Numbered from the stretch's first letter, positions 17,008-25,787 are shown. The stretch is 64,000 nt of DNA from Paenibacillus sp. FSL R5-0623 (GCF_037974265.1 NZ_CP150233.1:6510001-6574000); one strand, 5' to 3'. The notes: a model not told the origin generated them from the sequence alone. Numbers and translations: made by a program.

Positions 17008-18990
17008 TTGTCACGCAGTTCACTCACCCGATTTCTAAGCGGACCGTTTATATTCTTTACCATTATCATGATGATCAAAAGTTCACTGGCCTGGATTGTT
17101 ATCTTCGATGACATCCCTGTCTGGAAACCACTGCTGACCGAATTGCCGCTCATCTGGATCGGCTTCTGTCTAATTGAGTGGTTTGCTGCCAAGCGGCGAA
17201 TGTGGATATACCTTGCCATGAATTTGCTGCTCTCAGGGATTTTCTTTGCAGCCATCATGTACTACAAATATTATGGTGTAATCGTTAACTATCACGCGCT
17301 CGCACAGGTGAATCAGGTGACCTCGGTCAAGAGCAGCATGTTTTCTTTGCTTGACCCCTATTATTTGTTTATTTTTGCAGACGTTCTGATCATTGGGGGG
17401 ATACTCATTCGTCGTCGGATCAAGCTCGGGAGTACAGAACGTCCGAACCGCATTCCGCTTGAACGACGTGCCAGACGACGGGTTGCTTCGGTCATTCTGA
17501 CCCTGTCCATGATCCTGTGTATGCTCAACATCTATCCCAATCGGGCTAGCATGAGTGAGCTTACACAAGCAGAACAGATGGGCATCCTCGGTTACGAGGC
17601 GTATACCATTCTGGATCGACCTGATAAACCTGTGCCCATCGCTCACATTGATCAGACTGACATCGACCAACTGAAACAAACGACCGAACTTCCTGCGATT
17701 GTGGAGAAGGGTGCCGCGAGCGGACGCAATGTGATTATGCTCCAGTTGGAATCGTTTCAGAACTTCCTGATTGGATTAGAGGTAGATGGACAGGAGATTA
17801 CGCCTAATCTGAATCAATTGGCTAGACAGAGCCTGTATTTTCCGAACTTCTATCAGCAAGTGGGACAGGGAAATACATCAGATGCAGAATTTGTTGTGAA
17901 CACGTCGTTCTACACCCCGCCGAACGGGGCAGCAACAACTGTATATGCGGATAAAGCTCTGCCGAGTCTACCCAAGTTGATGTCAGCAAACGGATATCAG
18001 ACAGCCACATTCCATACAAATGATGTTCGTTTCTGGAATCGGGATCAGTTATACAAGGCACTTGGATTCGACCAGTATTATGATATTGATTATTTCGGCA
18101 TGCAGGACTCTATCGCCTTTTCGGCCTCGGATGAAGTCCTATATTCCAAAACACTGGATAAGCTGGAATCCATGCAGTCTTCGGGTGATCCCTTCTATGC
18201 CCATATCATCTCTATGTCAGCCCACCACCCGTACACTTTGCCTAAAAACAAGGTGAAGTTGACGCTGCCAGATCGTTACAAGGATACGTTGCCCGGTGAT
18301 TATCTGATATCACAGCATTATGCGGATGAGGCAGTTGGACAGTTGATTGCGGGATTGAAAGAACGGGGATTATGGGAAAATAGCCTGTTTGTCTTGTACG
18401 GGGATCACTTGGGGCTTCCCATCTATTCACTGGATAAGGATGACAAAGTCCTTATGAAAGAGTTGTATGGTCGGGAGTACACATCAGCAGATATGATTAA
18501 TATTCCACTCATGATCTCGGCCCCGGGCGTTACCCCGGGTGTACAACTGGAACAGATCGGAGGCCAGGTGGACATTCTGCCAACGATTGCAGGACTCACC
18601 GGAGTATCGCTGAAGGGCCAATTGCACTTCGGACAGGATTTGTTACACGAAGGTGGAAATCTCCTACCCGAACGCTATTACCTCCCTTCCGGGTCGGTGC
18701 TAAACGATGCTTCTCTCTTCATTCCGGCGAAAGGATACGGGGACGGAACGCATTATTCCCTAGCTGATGCGGGCAGACAGGATGCCGGGCAACAACGGAC
18801 AGGTGTTCCTTCAGAAGAGACAACGAAGATTTCGGGAGAAGAGGAATCTCCAACTATCGCCACACCCAATAACAGTCGGGTACCCTCTTCACGGTTTATA
18901 ACGAAGGAACAATACGATCGAGCATTGGATCTTGCACACTTGTCCAACAGTTATTTGAGCCAGTTACCGGATCGAAAGGCTACACAATAA
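17008..18990 (+). CDS. LTA synthase family sulfatase
   Basis: A 660-residue membrane enzyme. About five transmembrane helices occupy residues 10-170, and a sulfatase/alkaline-phosphatase-like domain lies outside the cell. The nucleophile is probably Thr290 in GQGNTSDAEF, matching the catalytic Thr of LtaS. Other metal-site signatures are MLQLESFQNFL, FYAHIISMSAHHPY and LFVLYGDHLG. LtaS enzymes polymerise glycerol phosphate from phosphatidylglycerol into lipoteichoic acid. The tail has a low-complexity insert (about 585-640) rich in Gly, Gln, Ser, Thr and Glu that is not typical. The start is TTG 17008 after GGAAGGGAAGG. Primase or nuclease-like paralogues of the family cannot be excluded. Confidence 0.88.
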   Translation: MSRSSLTRFLSGPFIFFTIIMMIKSSLAWIVIFDDIPVWKPLLTELPLIWIGFCLIEWFAAKRRMWIYLAMNLLLSGIFFAAIMYYKYYGVIVNYHALAQVNQVTSVKSSMFSLLDPYYLFIFADVLIIGGILIRRRIKLGSTERPNRIPLERRARRRVASVILTLSMILCMLNIYPNRASMSELTQAEQMGILGYEAYTILDRPDKPVPIAHIDQTDIDQLKQTTELPAIVEKGAASGRNVIMLQLESFQNFLIGLEVDGQEITPNLNQLARQSLYFPNFYQQVGQGNTSDAEFVVNTSFYTPPNGAATTVYADKALPSLPKLMSANGYQTATFHTNDVRFWNRDQLYKALGFDQYYDIDYFGMQDSIAFSASDEVLYSKTLDKLESMQSSGDPFYAHIISMSAHHPYTLPKNKVKLTLPDRYKDTLPGDYLISQHYADEAVGQLIAGLKERGLWENSLFVLYGDHLGLPIYSLDKDDKVLMKELYGREYTSADMINIPLMISAPGVTPGVQLEQIGGQVDILPTIAGLTGVSLKGQLHFGQDLLHEGGNLLPERYYLPSGSVLNDASLFIPAKGYGDGTHYSLADAGRQDAGQQRTGVPSEETTKISGEEESPTIATPNNSRVPSSRFITKEQYDRALDLAHLSNSYLSQLPDRKATQ

Positions 18991-19020
18991 TTGAATCTTT
19001 TCACTCGAACTTATCCATGC

Positions 19021-19070
19021 GGCGACCTTCCTCTTAACATAGAGAGAACGGTCGCTATTTATTTTCAGAA
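19021..19070 (+). terminator. Probable terminator after the LTA-synthase-like gene
   Basis: GCGACC and GGTCGC pair across a loop containing a partly complementary CCTCT/AGAG segment, followed by TATTTATTTT. It sits about 30 bases after the stop codon. Confidence 0.55.
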
Positions 19071-19083
19071 CCAGACAAGTGAC

Positions 19084-19644
19084 CTATCCATTCGTGAGCA
19101 GACCATCAAAGAGCCAGTTGCCTTCCTCAGAACGAATGAAATAGAAATCCAATGCACCGTTTCCATCAGACCATACTGTAGCCATATGTAAAATGATACG
19201 ATCTGAATCAAGAGGATTAAATCCACGGTACTCCAAACTATTCAGACTAACGTTATGCAAAAAAGGGACTTCATAATCCCCCTGTTCCAGTTTCGAAATA
19301 ATGATATTGTTCTGCTGCGATATTTCTATGTTCGGTGAAGATACCGATACAAGATATGTATAGTTATTGGATTGCATCGCCGCCATCAGTTTAAACGTTA
19401 TGTTCAGCGTTTCTCTTAAACTTTCTACTTCTTCCTGCTCTTTTATGTCTTTTTCATCTTTTTCCTTCTGGTTGTTCCGTACCTGCTCTTTCAGCAGTTC
19501 ATTTTCCTTCCGCATTTGTTCGGTATTTATGGCATCCTTGCGTTCTCTTTCCTGTACATCTGGTAGTGAAGCATCGTCACTTGAACTGCAGGCTGTTAAA
19601 AATAAAGCGAGCATCCATATCAACAAGATTCTGCTTTTTCTCAT
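19084..19644 (-). CDS. Putative lipoprotein with coiled-coil segment
   Basis: A 186-residue protein. It has a lipoprotein signal peptide: MRKSR, a hydrophobic core, then LTAC with the acylated cysteine at about residue 19. A strongly charged coiled coil follows at about residues 30-80 (ERERKDAINTEQMRKENELL and on, rich in Lys, Glu and Gln). The C-terminal half is a small globular domain with SVSSPNIEISQ and a Trp/Phe-rich end (VWSDGNGALDFYF). The start at ATG 19644 follows AGGAGGGG. It is expected to be anchored on the outer face of the membrane. I do not recognise the family. Confidence 0.78.
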   Translation of the reverse strand: MRKSRILLIWMLALFLTACSSSDDASLPDVQERERKDAINTEQMRKENELLKEQVRNNQKEKDEKDIKEQEEVESLRETLNITFKLMAAMQSNNYTYLVSVSSPNIEISQQNNIIISKLEQGDYEVPFLHNVSLNSLEYRGFNPLDSDRIILHMATVWSDGNGALDFYFIRSEEGNWLFDGLLTNG

Positions 19645-19755
19645 CTAATCCCCTCCTTAATAATAATGATTAGAAACATATATTTTCCATGTTTATGGTA
19701 ACATATCCCATACGGAAGAAAAGAGTATCTTGTTCGTTCTGAAAAATATAACAAA

Positions 19756-19792
19756 AAAGACCCGAACCCTGTTAGTCCAGGCTCGGGTCTTT
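19756..19792 (-). terminator. Terminator of the nitrilase-GNAT-GNAT operon
   Basis: AAAGACCCGA and TCGGGTCTTT form the stem, extended by CC/GG, with loop CTGTTAGTCCA. The A run before it gives a T-rich tail on the minus strand, eight bases past the last GNAT stop. Confidence 0.85.
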
Positions 19793-19799
19793 CATATGA

Positions 19800-20471
19800 T
19801 CACAACGGCAGTAGCGTAACCGACTTGCGAGCAGTCAATTGCTCTACCATGGCAAGCCATTCTTGCGGTTTGTTTGGTAACACCGCATAATATCGATTCA
19901 GGAAATCAGCCACCAGACTTGCTGGCAGTTCACCAAGCGACTCATCACCTGGCATGAAGCACAGATCCAATCCGCCAACCGCTTCGCCGTCACCTTGCCA
20001 GGATGGATGAACATACGGGAAGTCCAGACGCTGGTATCCCAGATGGGACAATACTTCGCGACGCACATACGGGTCCATTGGCTTGATTCCGCCAAACTCG
20101 TGATCCTGACTCAGATAAGGATTATAGATTTCGGCAAACATGCCGAACAATTCTTTCCCGTTTGCCGCAGCCAGCTTTTGCAGATCACGCTTGCGGTGAT
20201 TCGCCAAGAAACTGCCAATTCCCAGACCTTCGCGCCCAATAATCGTGAAGTCCGTCATGGCCACGTTCCAATCCTCGTAATAACGGTACTCTGTCGCTCC
20301 AACGACCTGTCCCTCATGCACAGCTACAAACACCCGAATACCCGGATCTTCCAACGGTTCTTCCCACAGGGGGAAGTCCAGCACTTCCTCCCGAGGGAAA
20401 ATCTCCTGCATCAACTTGTGCATTTGAGCAAACAACGGATCCTTAATGGATGTAATACGCGTGAATTCCAT
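19800..20471 (-). CDS. GNAT family acetyltransferase
   Basis: A 223-residue protein when started at ATG 20471, which follows GAGGGGG; the longer frame upstream has no binding site. The pattern of a GNAT fold is visible: EFTRITSIKDPLFAQMHKLM at the N-terminus, VFVAVHEGQVVGATEYRYYED for strands 3-4, and FTIIGREGLGIGSFLANHRKRDL for the acetyl-CoA loop (GREGLGIGS). The C-terminal part (residues about 130-223) is longer than in minimal GNATs. It is the last gene of an operon with another GNAT and a nitrilase-type hydrolase, 47 bases downstream. Substrate is unknown. Confidence 0.78.
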   Translation of the reverse strand: MEFTRITSIKDPLFAQMHKLMQEIFPREEVLDFPLWEEPLEDPGIRVFVAVHEGQVVGATEYRYYEDWNVAMTDFTIIGREGLGIGSFLANHRKRDLQKLAAANGKELFGMFAEIYNPYLSQDHEFGGIKPMDPYVRREVLSHLGYQRLDFPYVHPSWQGDGEAVGGLDLCFMPGDESLGELPASLVADFLNRYYAVLPNKPQEWLAMVEQLTARKSVTLLPL

Positions 20472-20518
20472 AAATAAATACCCCCTCAATTGATGATGTA
20501 TTTCATTTAATTTTATTT

Positions 20519-21193
20519 TTATTTGAACGGATTCCGCCACTCCATCAGGGCAGCATAATTACAGGATTCCTCATCGTCTAGATAGTCTGCAGTCACACCA
20601 ACAGGCATGCGGCCACAGCGAAGCAAGAACGATATCACTGGGTCACGCCTCTCTCCCGCTGCTACCTGATCCAGATATTCCTGCGCAGACAGTTGGTCTG
20701 CAACCAGATGATAACCCGGCATTCTACCGGCACCTAGTAACCGGTCCATACCCTGTGCAATCACCAGGTGGTACATCGCCTGCATCATAAGCTGAGCCAG
20801 TCCCCATTTGCGGTACTTTGGACGAACACAGAGATCGACAATATACAGCGTGTTGCCATCCGGCTGGTGGTTACGAATATAGCCGTCATCCGTTACTTCG
20901 GCCCAGGTATGACATGCTGGATGTGCAGGGTCCCACTGCATTCGTAGCGAGGTCATTGAGCCAGCCAACTCTCCATCGACTTCAATGCAGATAGCACCCT
21001 CCGGGTAATGCTGCACATGACTGGTGAGTTGCTCGTGACTCCAGAGCAGCTCTTCCGGATAAGGAGGAGGGAAACTCTCCGCCTGAATGCGAATGAGTTC
21101 CTCAAAGTCGGATGCAACATAATTGCGAACGACTGCTTTTACCCTTTTACCATTTCGCTCCGGGTCGGTGATCAGCATTTCTTTGGTATACAT
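20519..21193 (-). CDS. GNAT family acetyltransferase (YhcX N-domain-like)
   Basis: A 224-residue acetyltransferase with VVRNYVASDFEELIRIQAES at the N-terminus. The cofactor region LYIVDLCVRPKYRKWGLAQLMMQAMYHL contains the R-x-x-G-x-A type loop (RKWGLA) at about residues 128-133. It lies 80 bases downstream of a carbon-nitrogen hydrolase. In many Bacillales the two domains are fused in one protein (YhcX type: GNAT then nitrilase); here they are separate genes in reversed order. The start is ATG 21193 after AAGGGG. I infer that both act on the same small molecule. Confidence 0.8.
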   Translation of the reverse strand: MYTKEMLITDPERNGKRVKAVVRNYVASDFEELIRIQAESFPPPYPEELLWSHEQLTSHVQHYPEGAICIEVDGELAGSMTSLRMQWDPAHPACHTWAEVTDDGYIRNHQPDGNTLYIVDLCVRPKYRKWGLAQLMMQAMYHLVIAQGMDRLLGAGRMPGYHLVADQLSAQEYLDQVAAGERRDPVISFLLRCGRMPVGVTADYLDDEESCNYAALMEWRNPFK

Positions 21194-21273
21194 GTTGCCG
21201 GGTCACCCCTTTCCACTGACAAATGAATTCTGATAAATCTTCCTTTGTCCTGTTCGTTTATAAACGGAGTTGC

Positions 21274-22131
21274 CTACTCCCAATCGGTATACAGATCAGT
21301 ACGGCGGTCACGCCAGGTCGTTACCGATCCACGTTCGCGCACCTCATACAACAAGTCCAGATCCAGATCGGCGGTCACGATCATATCGTTGTTAATCTCA
21401 CCCTCGGCCAAAATGCCACGTGGCGGGAACGGGATATCATTAGGCGTAATAATGGCAGCCTGTCCATAGTTGGCACGCATGAAATCTACTGTTGGCAGGT
21501 TACCCACTGTTCCGGTTAACACAACATACACCTGATTCTCCACCGCGCGGGCATGACTCGTATAACGCACACGGTAGAATCCGTGACGATCGTCCGTGCA
21601 GGAAGGACAGAAAATTACGTCTGCGCCTTTGGCTTTGGCCATCCTTACAATTTCCGGGAATTCAATATCGTAACAGGTCAGCATCGCAATACGGCCTTTG
21701 TCCGTGTCGAACACCTCAAGTCCATCTCCGGGAGCCATATTCCATTCCTGTACTTCGGTTGGTGTAATGTGAATCTTGTCCTGGCGAGCGATGCGACCAT
21801 CCGGGTAGAACATGTGGGCTGTATTATACAACTTCCCTTCACGGCGAATGACGTGGGTTCCCCCGATGACGTGCATGCCGTACTTGGCAGCAAGTGATGT
21901 GAACAGTTGTTCATATTGCTCCGTAAAGTTCGGCAGATCCTCAATTGTCAGCGCATTGCCTTGTTTGTCCCCAATGGACATTAACTGTGTTGTGAAAAAT
22001 TCCGGGAACAGCACAAATTCAGTTCCGTATTCACTCGCTGTCCGTATGTAATGCTCAGCCTGAGCGGCGAACTGCTCAAACGAGCTGATTGTGTGCAATT
22101 GGTATTGTACAGCGGATACCCGCAGTTTCAT
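21274..22131 (-). CDS. Carbon-nitrogen hydrolase (nitrilase superfamily)
   Basis: A 285-residue cytoplasmic amidase-like enzyme. The Glu-Lys-Cys triad is readable: Glu in LFPEFFTT (about 44), Lys in RQDKIHITP (about 120), and Cys in AMLTCYDIEFPE (about 155). The ending with VTADLDLDLLYEVRERGS is typical of the family. It probably hydrolyses an amide of a small metabolite. It is the first gene of an operon with two GNATs. A 20-base remnant of the structured repeat lies at 22220-22239, about 90 bases before this start, on the same strand. The start is ATG 22131 after a GGAGGTG site. Confidence 0.9.
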   Translation of the reverse strand: MKLRVSAVQYQLHTISSFEQFAAQAEHYIRTASEYGTEFVLFPEFFTTQLMSIGDKQGNALTIEDLPNFTEQYEQLFTSLAAKYGMHVIGGTHVIRREGKLYNTAHMFYPDGRIARQDKIHITPTEVQEWNMAPGDGLEVFDTDKGRIAMLTCYDIEFPEIVRMAKAKGADVIFCPSCTDDRHGFYRVRYTSHARAVENQVYVVLTGTVGNLPTVDFMRANYGQAAIITPNDIPFPPRGILAEGEINNDMIVTADLDLDLLYEVRERGSVTTWRDRRTDLYTDWE

Positions 22132-22219
22132 GTTCGTACACCTCCATCATGATTATGCTTCCATTGTAACAACGATCCAGGGTCAACAAAAGAGTATTTA
22201 AACTGGGTACTACAATGAT

Positions 22220-22239
22220 AGAATAACCTTCCGATCGCT
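22220..22239 (-). repeat. Remnant of the dispersed structured repeat
   Basis: AGAATAACCTTCCGATCGCT is identical over 20 bases to 2684-2703 in copy 1. It lies just after the stop of the LysR gene and upstream of the nitrilase gene, both on the minus strand. The stem partner and the remaining core are not present, so it is a truncated copy. Confidence 0.6.
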
Positions 22240-22243
22240 TCCC

Positions 22244-23128
22244 TTACTCACCCAGCATCGATTGTGTGAATGCGATCCACTCTCTCGTGGCAAATGAAAG
22301 ATAGCGGTCCTTCCGCCAGATCATGCCGAGCTGCCATGGAATCACCGGTTCCACCACAGGTATGATACGCACACGCATATGGTCCACCTCACGACAGATC
22401 GTCTCCGGCAGTAAAGCAACCCCCAGATTGGCGGCAACCATCGCGCTGAGCAGATCCCACTGGGAGCTCTCATATACCACCCGGGGCTGGAACCCAGCAT
22501 GCTGACAGGCCACAATAATCCGGTCATGCAATGCAAAATCCTCCCGAAACAGCACAAAGGCGTCGTTTTCCAGTTCATGCAGCGCAACCGACTCTTTCCC
22601 TGCAAGTGGATGTGAAGGGTGTACAAGCAGGTTCAGCTTCTCTTTTACAAACACAAAATGATCCAACAGCTCATCCACGGTTGGCAGTACGGCAACACCA
22701 ATATCCAGTGCACCACTGATCACATCGGCTTCTACTTTTTTGGCACCATCCTCGAACAGCTGAATGGTCACCTGCGGGTAGGCTTTATGAAATTCACCAA
22801 TGATCATGGGGAAAAAGCTTGATCCTACCATCGGCGGCAAGCCGATCCGCAGATGGCCTTTCTTCAAATTCATCAGGTCATCCAATTCGGACGACAGATT
22901 GCGGAACGATTTTTCAATCTCCAGTGCCTGCCGAAAAAACACATGACCTGCATCGGTTAGTTCCACTTTCTTCCCATAACGGTCCAACAACGTGATACCT
23001 AGTTCCTCTTCAAGACTCTTGACAGTCTTGCTGATCGTAGGCTGGGTGATATACAGAACTTCGGCGGCTTTTGTGAAGCTCTGCTGCCGGGCAACTTCCA
23101 GAAAATATTGCAAATGGCGGATATCCAT
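22244..23128 (-). CDS. cidR: LysR family regulator of cidAB (CidR/YwbI-like)
   Basis: A 294-residue LysR regulator. The HTH is at about residues 17-36 (SFTKAAEVLYITQPTISKTV), then the dimerisation helix and a two-lobed effector domain from about residue 90 (LRIGLPPMVGSSFFPMIIGEF). I chose ATG 23128 after GAGGGGTGGGG; the longer frame would start inside that site. It is divergent from cidA and cidB, as in the Staphylococcus cidR and Bacillus ywbI loci. There the regulator activates the operon in response to acetate or overflow metabolism. An inverted repeat in the spacer is a candidate binding site. Confidence 0.88.
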   Translation of the reverse strand: MDIRHLQYFLEVARQQSFTKAAEVLYITQPTISKTVKSLEEELGITLLDRYGKKVELTDAGHVFFRQALEIEKSFRNLSSELDDLMNLKKGHLRIGLPPMVGSSFFPMIIGEFHKAYPQVTIQLFEDGAKKVEADVISGALDIGVAVLPTVDELLDHFVFVKEKLNLLVHPSHPLAGKESVALHELENDAFVLFREDFALHDRIIVACQHAGFQPRVVYESSQWDLLSAMVAANLGVALLPETICREVDHMRVRIIPVVEPVIPWQLGMIWRKDRYLSFATREWIAFTQSMLGE

Positions 23129-23168
23129 CGGTTGATCCCCACCCCTCATAGATAAATGGAATAGAAAA

Positions 23169-23202
23169 CATTCTTAATATGCATTTTACTCATGAAAGAA
23201 TG
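23169..23202. promoter_or_regulatory. Candidate CidR binding site
   Basis: CATTCTT (23169-23175) and AAGAATG (23196-23202) are exact inverted repeats with 20 bases between. They lie in the divergent spacer between cidR and cidA. LysR sites are usually dyads with a T-N11-A core; here the spacing is longer, so this is a candidate only. Confidence 0.4.
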
Positions 23203-23289
23203 CCATGTAAAATTTATGATATCAAATGAATCATTTTCATTTTCATAATAACTTAAACGATTACGTTGATTATACAAGGAGGGATTGAA

Positions 23290-23661
23290 GTGAAAAAATG
23301 GGGCATTGGTATTGCACAGGTTGCGCTCTTAATGGTTTTTTCACTGCTCATGGACCTGTTGGCCCGTACTCTCCATCTTCCTGTACCGGGTTCCATACTC
23401 GGTATGGTTGTGTTATTCATTCTGCTTCAGACTCGTGTCGTGAAGCTGCGCTGGATTGAAGTTGGAGCTGCCTGGCTGCTCGGCGAACTATTGTTATTTT
23501 TTATCCCGTCAGCCGTTGGCATTATGAACTATATGCCCATGCTGGAGCATGACGGACTGCAGATTTTATTCATCGTACTACTTAGTACATTTCTGGTCAT
23601 GTCCTGCACAGGCCTGGTTGCTACACGAATCGCGAAACGAAAGGAGCGTCACACCGGATGA
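23290..23661 (+). CDS. cidA: CidA/LrgA family holin-like protein
   Basis: A 123-residue protein with four hydrophobic helices and a short, charged C-terminus (TRIAKRKERHTG). FSLLMDLLARTLHLPVPGSILGMVVLFILL (shown in part) carries the family's LPIPGSIIGMxLLF pattern. The start is GTG 23290, nine bases after AGGAGGG; the upstream in-frame ATG lies before the binding site. It overlaps cidB by 4 bases. CidA/LrgA proteins are proposed to affect murein hydrolase activity, membrane integrity and, with CidB/LrgB, transport of pyruvate or related acids. Confidence 0.9.
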   Translation: MKKWGIGIAQVALLMVFSLLMDLLARTLHLPVPGSILGMVVLFILLQTRVVKLRWIEVGAAWLLGELLLFFIPSAVGIMNYMPMLEHDGLQILFIVLLSTFLVMSCTGLVATRIAKRKERHTG

Positions 23662-24338
23662 TTGGATTTCTCTGCCTGCTGTTAACCGTCGGTATCTATG
23701 CGGTCGCCAAACGAATGTATCGTAATCTGCCAAAAGTATATCTGTCTCCACTGCTCATTACGCCGCTGCTTGTTGTTGGCATATTGCTCGCAACCGGAAC
23801 GGATTATGCCACGTATAGCAGTGGCGGCAAATGGCTGAGTCTGCTTCTCCAACCGGCCACGGTGGCTTTTGCCGTACCGCTCTATACCTTTTTCCATGTA
23901 CTCAAAAAACATATTTCCGAGATTGTCTTCAGTGTCATGACCGGCTCGGTCGTTGCCGTACTTTCTTCTGCCCTGCTCGCCAAATGGTTGCGCCTGGATT
24001 CCGGTCTCATTCATAGTCTGATCCCAAGATCGATTACCACCCCAATTGCCATGAACGTTTCGGCTACCATCGGTGGCATTCCCGCAGTCACAGCTGTTTT
24101 TGTTATTATGACTGGCCTGCTCGGAGTGATTATGGGCCCTTCGATCGTTAAGATGCTACGCATCGATGGGGAGATTGCACGAGGCACACTGTTTGGAACC
24201 GGTGCCCATGGCACAGGGACATCCAAGGCGTTTGAACTGAGTTCCCTAACGGGTACCATCTCCAGCATCTCCATGGTGCTCGCTGCCTTGTTCACTTTAG
24301 CCGTTGCACCCGTCCTTTCTAAACTTATTTTCCCATAA
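23658..24338 (+). CDS. cidB: CidB/LrgB family membrane protein
   Basis: A 226-residue integral membrane protein with six or more hydrophobic helices. The LrgB signature is clear: LIPRSITTPIAMNVSATIGGIPAVTA (central part) and GTGAHGTGTSKAFE near residue 178. It overlaps cidA by 4 bases and is the second gene of the operon. Together with CidA it forms the programmed-cell-death and overflow-metabolism-associated membrane system, which is under the divergently encoded LysR protein. ATG 23658 sits within the end of cidA, preceded by AAGGAG. Confidence 0.93.
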   Translation: MIGFLCLLLTVGIYAVAKRMYRNLPKVYLSPLLITPLLVVGILLATGTDYATYSSGGKWLSLLLQPATVAFAVPLYTFFHVLKKHISEIVFSVMTGSVVAVLSSALLAKWLRLDSGLIHSLIPRSITTPIAMNVSATIGGIPAVTAVFVIMTGLLGVIMGPSIVKMLRIDGEIARGTLFGTGAHGTGTSKAFELSSLTGTISSISMVLAALFTLAVAPVLSKLIFP

Positions 24339-24443
24339 TGGATGGAATTATCCACTTTTTTGAAATATTATTGTTGTATTAAAGCCCTTTCTTCCTTACA
24401 ATAAGGACAGGTTTTTAATTGTGAATATTGCGGGGGAGATGCG

Positions 24444-24962
24444 ATGAAAAGAACCGGAATGAAGAGATCTCTGGACCGTCTTGGACGAATTGTCCTTCCC
24501 AAAGAAATGCGGGATACGATGGAAATCCATATCGGCGATCCGCTTGAGTTTTTCATTGAAGGGAAAGAGTTGATTTTAAGAAAGTACAAATCAACATTAT
24601 GTATTTTTTGCGGTGATGTAGATACGGAAATGTATTTCAAAGAACAATTCATCTGCCGGACTTGTGCAATTCAATTAAAACACCCGGATGACTCTCCCGA
24701 CTGGTTCGTACCTCAGAACAAACAGGCTCCTGCACCCGTGGAGCGTCCTGCTTCCAAATCCGCCTCAGTCTCATCTCCCGCTAGGGAAGAAGGGACCACA
24801 GCTGATAACCAAGAATACCCGGATCTGCGGCCGAAGACGGCACGTATGCTGCAACAGATGAAAGAAATTGTTGAACAGAATCCCGGTTTGGCTCAACAGC
24901 AAATTGCGGAAAAGCTTGGCATCAGCCAAGGACGCGTCTCTCAATTAAAAAAGTTACTATAA
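24444..24962 (+). CDS. AbrB/SpoVT-type regulator with zinc-ribbon and C-terminal HTH
   Basis: A 172-residue regulator with three parts. Residues about 6-50 are an AbrB swapped-hairpin domain (SLDRLGRIVLPKEMRDTM, then DPLEFFIEGKELILRKY). Residues about 53-76 hold CIFCG and CRTC, a four-cysteine metal ribbon. After a Pro/Ala/Ser linker comes a C-terminal helix-turn-helix at about 140-172 (NPGLAQQQIAEKLGISQGRV). AbrB proteins control transition-state genes. The extra HTH would give a second DNA contact. The start is ATG 24444 after GGGGGAG. A terminator follows at 25026. Confidence 0.85.
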   Translation: MKRTGMKRSLDRLGRIVLPKEMRDTMEIHIGDPLEFFIEGKELILRKYKSTLCIFCGDVDTEMYFKEQFICRTCAIQLKHPDDSPDWFVPQNKQAPAPVERPASKSASVSSPAREEGTTADNQEYPDLRPKTARMLQQMKEIVEQNPGLAQQQIAEKLGISQGRVSQLKKLL

Positions 24963-25025
24963 TTAAAATGGCATTTGATCATCATTTATAGTCAGAAGAC
25001 CTTCCGATCAGGAAGTCCCGCTGCA

Positions 25026-25062
25026 AGAGAACCCGTTGTTTTTCGTGGGTTCTTCTTTTTTT
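25026..25062 (+). terminator. Terminator after the AbrB-type gene
   Basis: AGAACCC (25028-25034) and GGGTTCT (25047-25053) form a stem, followed by TCTTTTTTT. It separates the AbrB-type gene from the Crp/Fnr gene. Confidence 0.75.
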
Positions 25063-25091
25063 ATATTCATATTGTCATGGAAAGGAGTTCT

Positions 25092-25787
25092 ATGGATAAA
25101 ATTCTGTATTTATCACAATTCGACCTCATGTCCTCCTTGTCCGAGGCAGACCTGATTGAAATGGATGGGATGACTTCTATTACGACCATACCCAAAAACA
25201 GACAGATCCAGACACCGGATACGTTTACAGAAGGTTTCTATTTTGTAAAACGGGGAAAGGTTCGTTTATATACTTTAAACCCGGAGGGCAAGCAGTTCAC
25301 TCTCGATATTTTGACGGAAGGTAACGTGTTTGGAGAAATGAACGGAATCTCACTCGGAACACGTGCTGTTTATATCGAAACGATGGAGGAGTGTGATATT
25401 TGCCTGATGAACAAACAACGTTTTGAACAGTTTCTGATTGAACATCCACAGTTTATGATGAGACTGATGAACGTACTAAGCGAGCGGATCAAACGAATGA
25501 GCGAGTTGACACAGACGCTCGCACTCGGAAGCCTGCATGAAAAGGTGATACATAATCTCTTCCGGCTGGCTGAACAGATGGGATGGATCGAAGAAGATGA
25601 GTACTGCCGGATTCAACTTGGGCTTACCCATCAGGAGATTGCCTGGATGGCGGGAGCCACACGGGAATCGGTTACGATTGTCATGCAAGACTTGGCAAAA
25701 GCAGGCCGTATTCGTACCGGATTCAAATCAGTCTCCCTTCATCGTGACGAAATCGCCATCCTTCGGAAAATAACTGCCCACTTGTAA
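25092..25787 (+). CDS. Crp/Fnr family transcriptional regulator
   Basis: A 231-residue protein when started at ATG 25092, which follows AAAGGAG. A cyclic-nucleotide-binding fold occupies about residues 10-120 (GFYFVKRGKVRLYTL, DILTEGNVFGEMNG). The winged helix is at about 170-215, with LTHQEIAWMAGATRESVTIV as the HTH. There is no N-terminal cysteine cluster, so a [4Fe-4S] Fnr of the enterobacterial kind is unlikely. The two Cys in EECDICLMN could be redox-active. A TGTGA-N6-TCACT site upstream of cydA (49025-49040) is the type of site such a protein could bind. The signal is unknown. Confidence 0.87.
   Translation: MDKILYLSQFDLMSSLSEADLIEMDGMTSITTIPKNRQIQTPDTFTEGFYFVKRGKVRLYTLNPEGKQFTLDILTEGNVFGEMNGISLGTRAVYIETMEECDICLMNKQRFEQFLIEHPQFMMRLMNVLSERIKRMSELTQTLALGSLHEKVIHNLFRLAEQMGWIEEDEYCRIQLGLTHQEIAWMAGATRESVTIVMQDLAKAGRIRTGFKSVSLHRDEIAILRKITAHL

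Noticed and set aside
24996..25018. ACCTTCCGATC match resembling the repeat's conserved block
   Set aside because: Only 11 bases match, and the sequence is better explained as the local CTTCC-GATCA-GGAAG hairpin. The stems and remaining core are absent.
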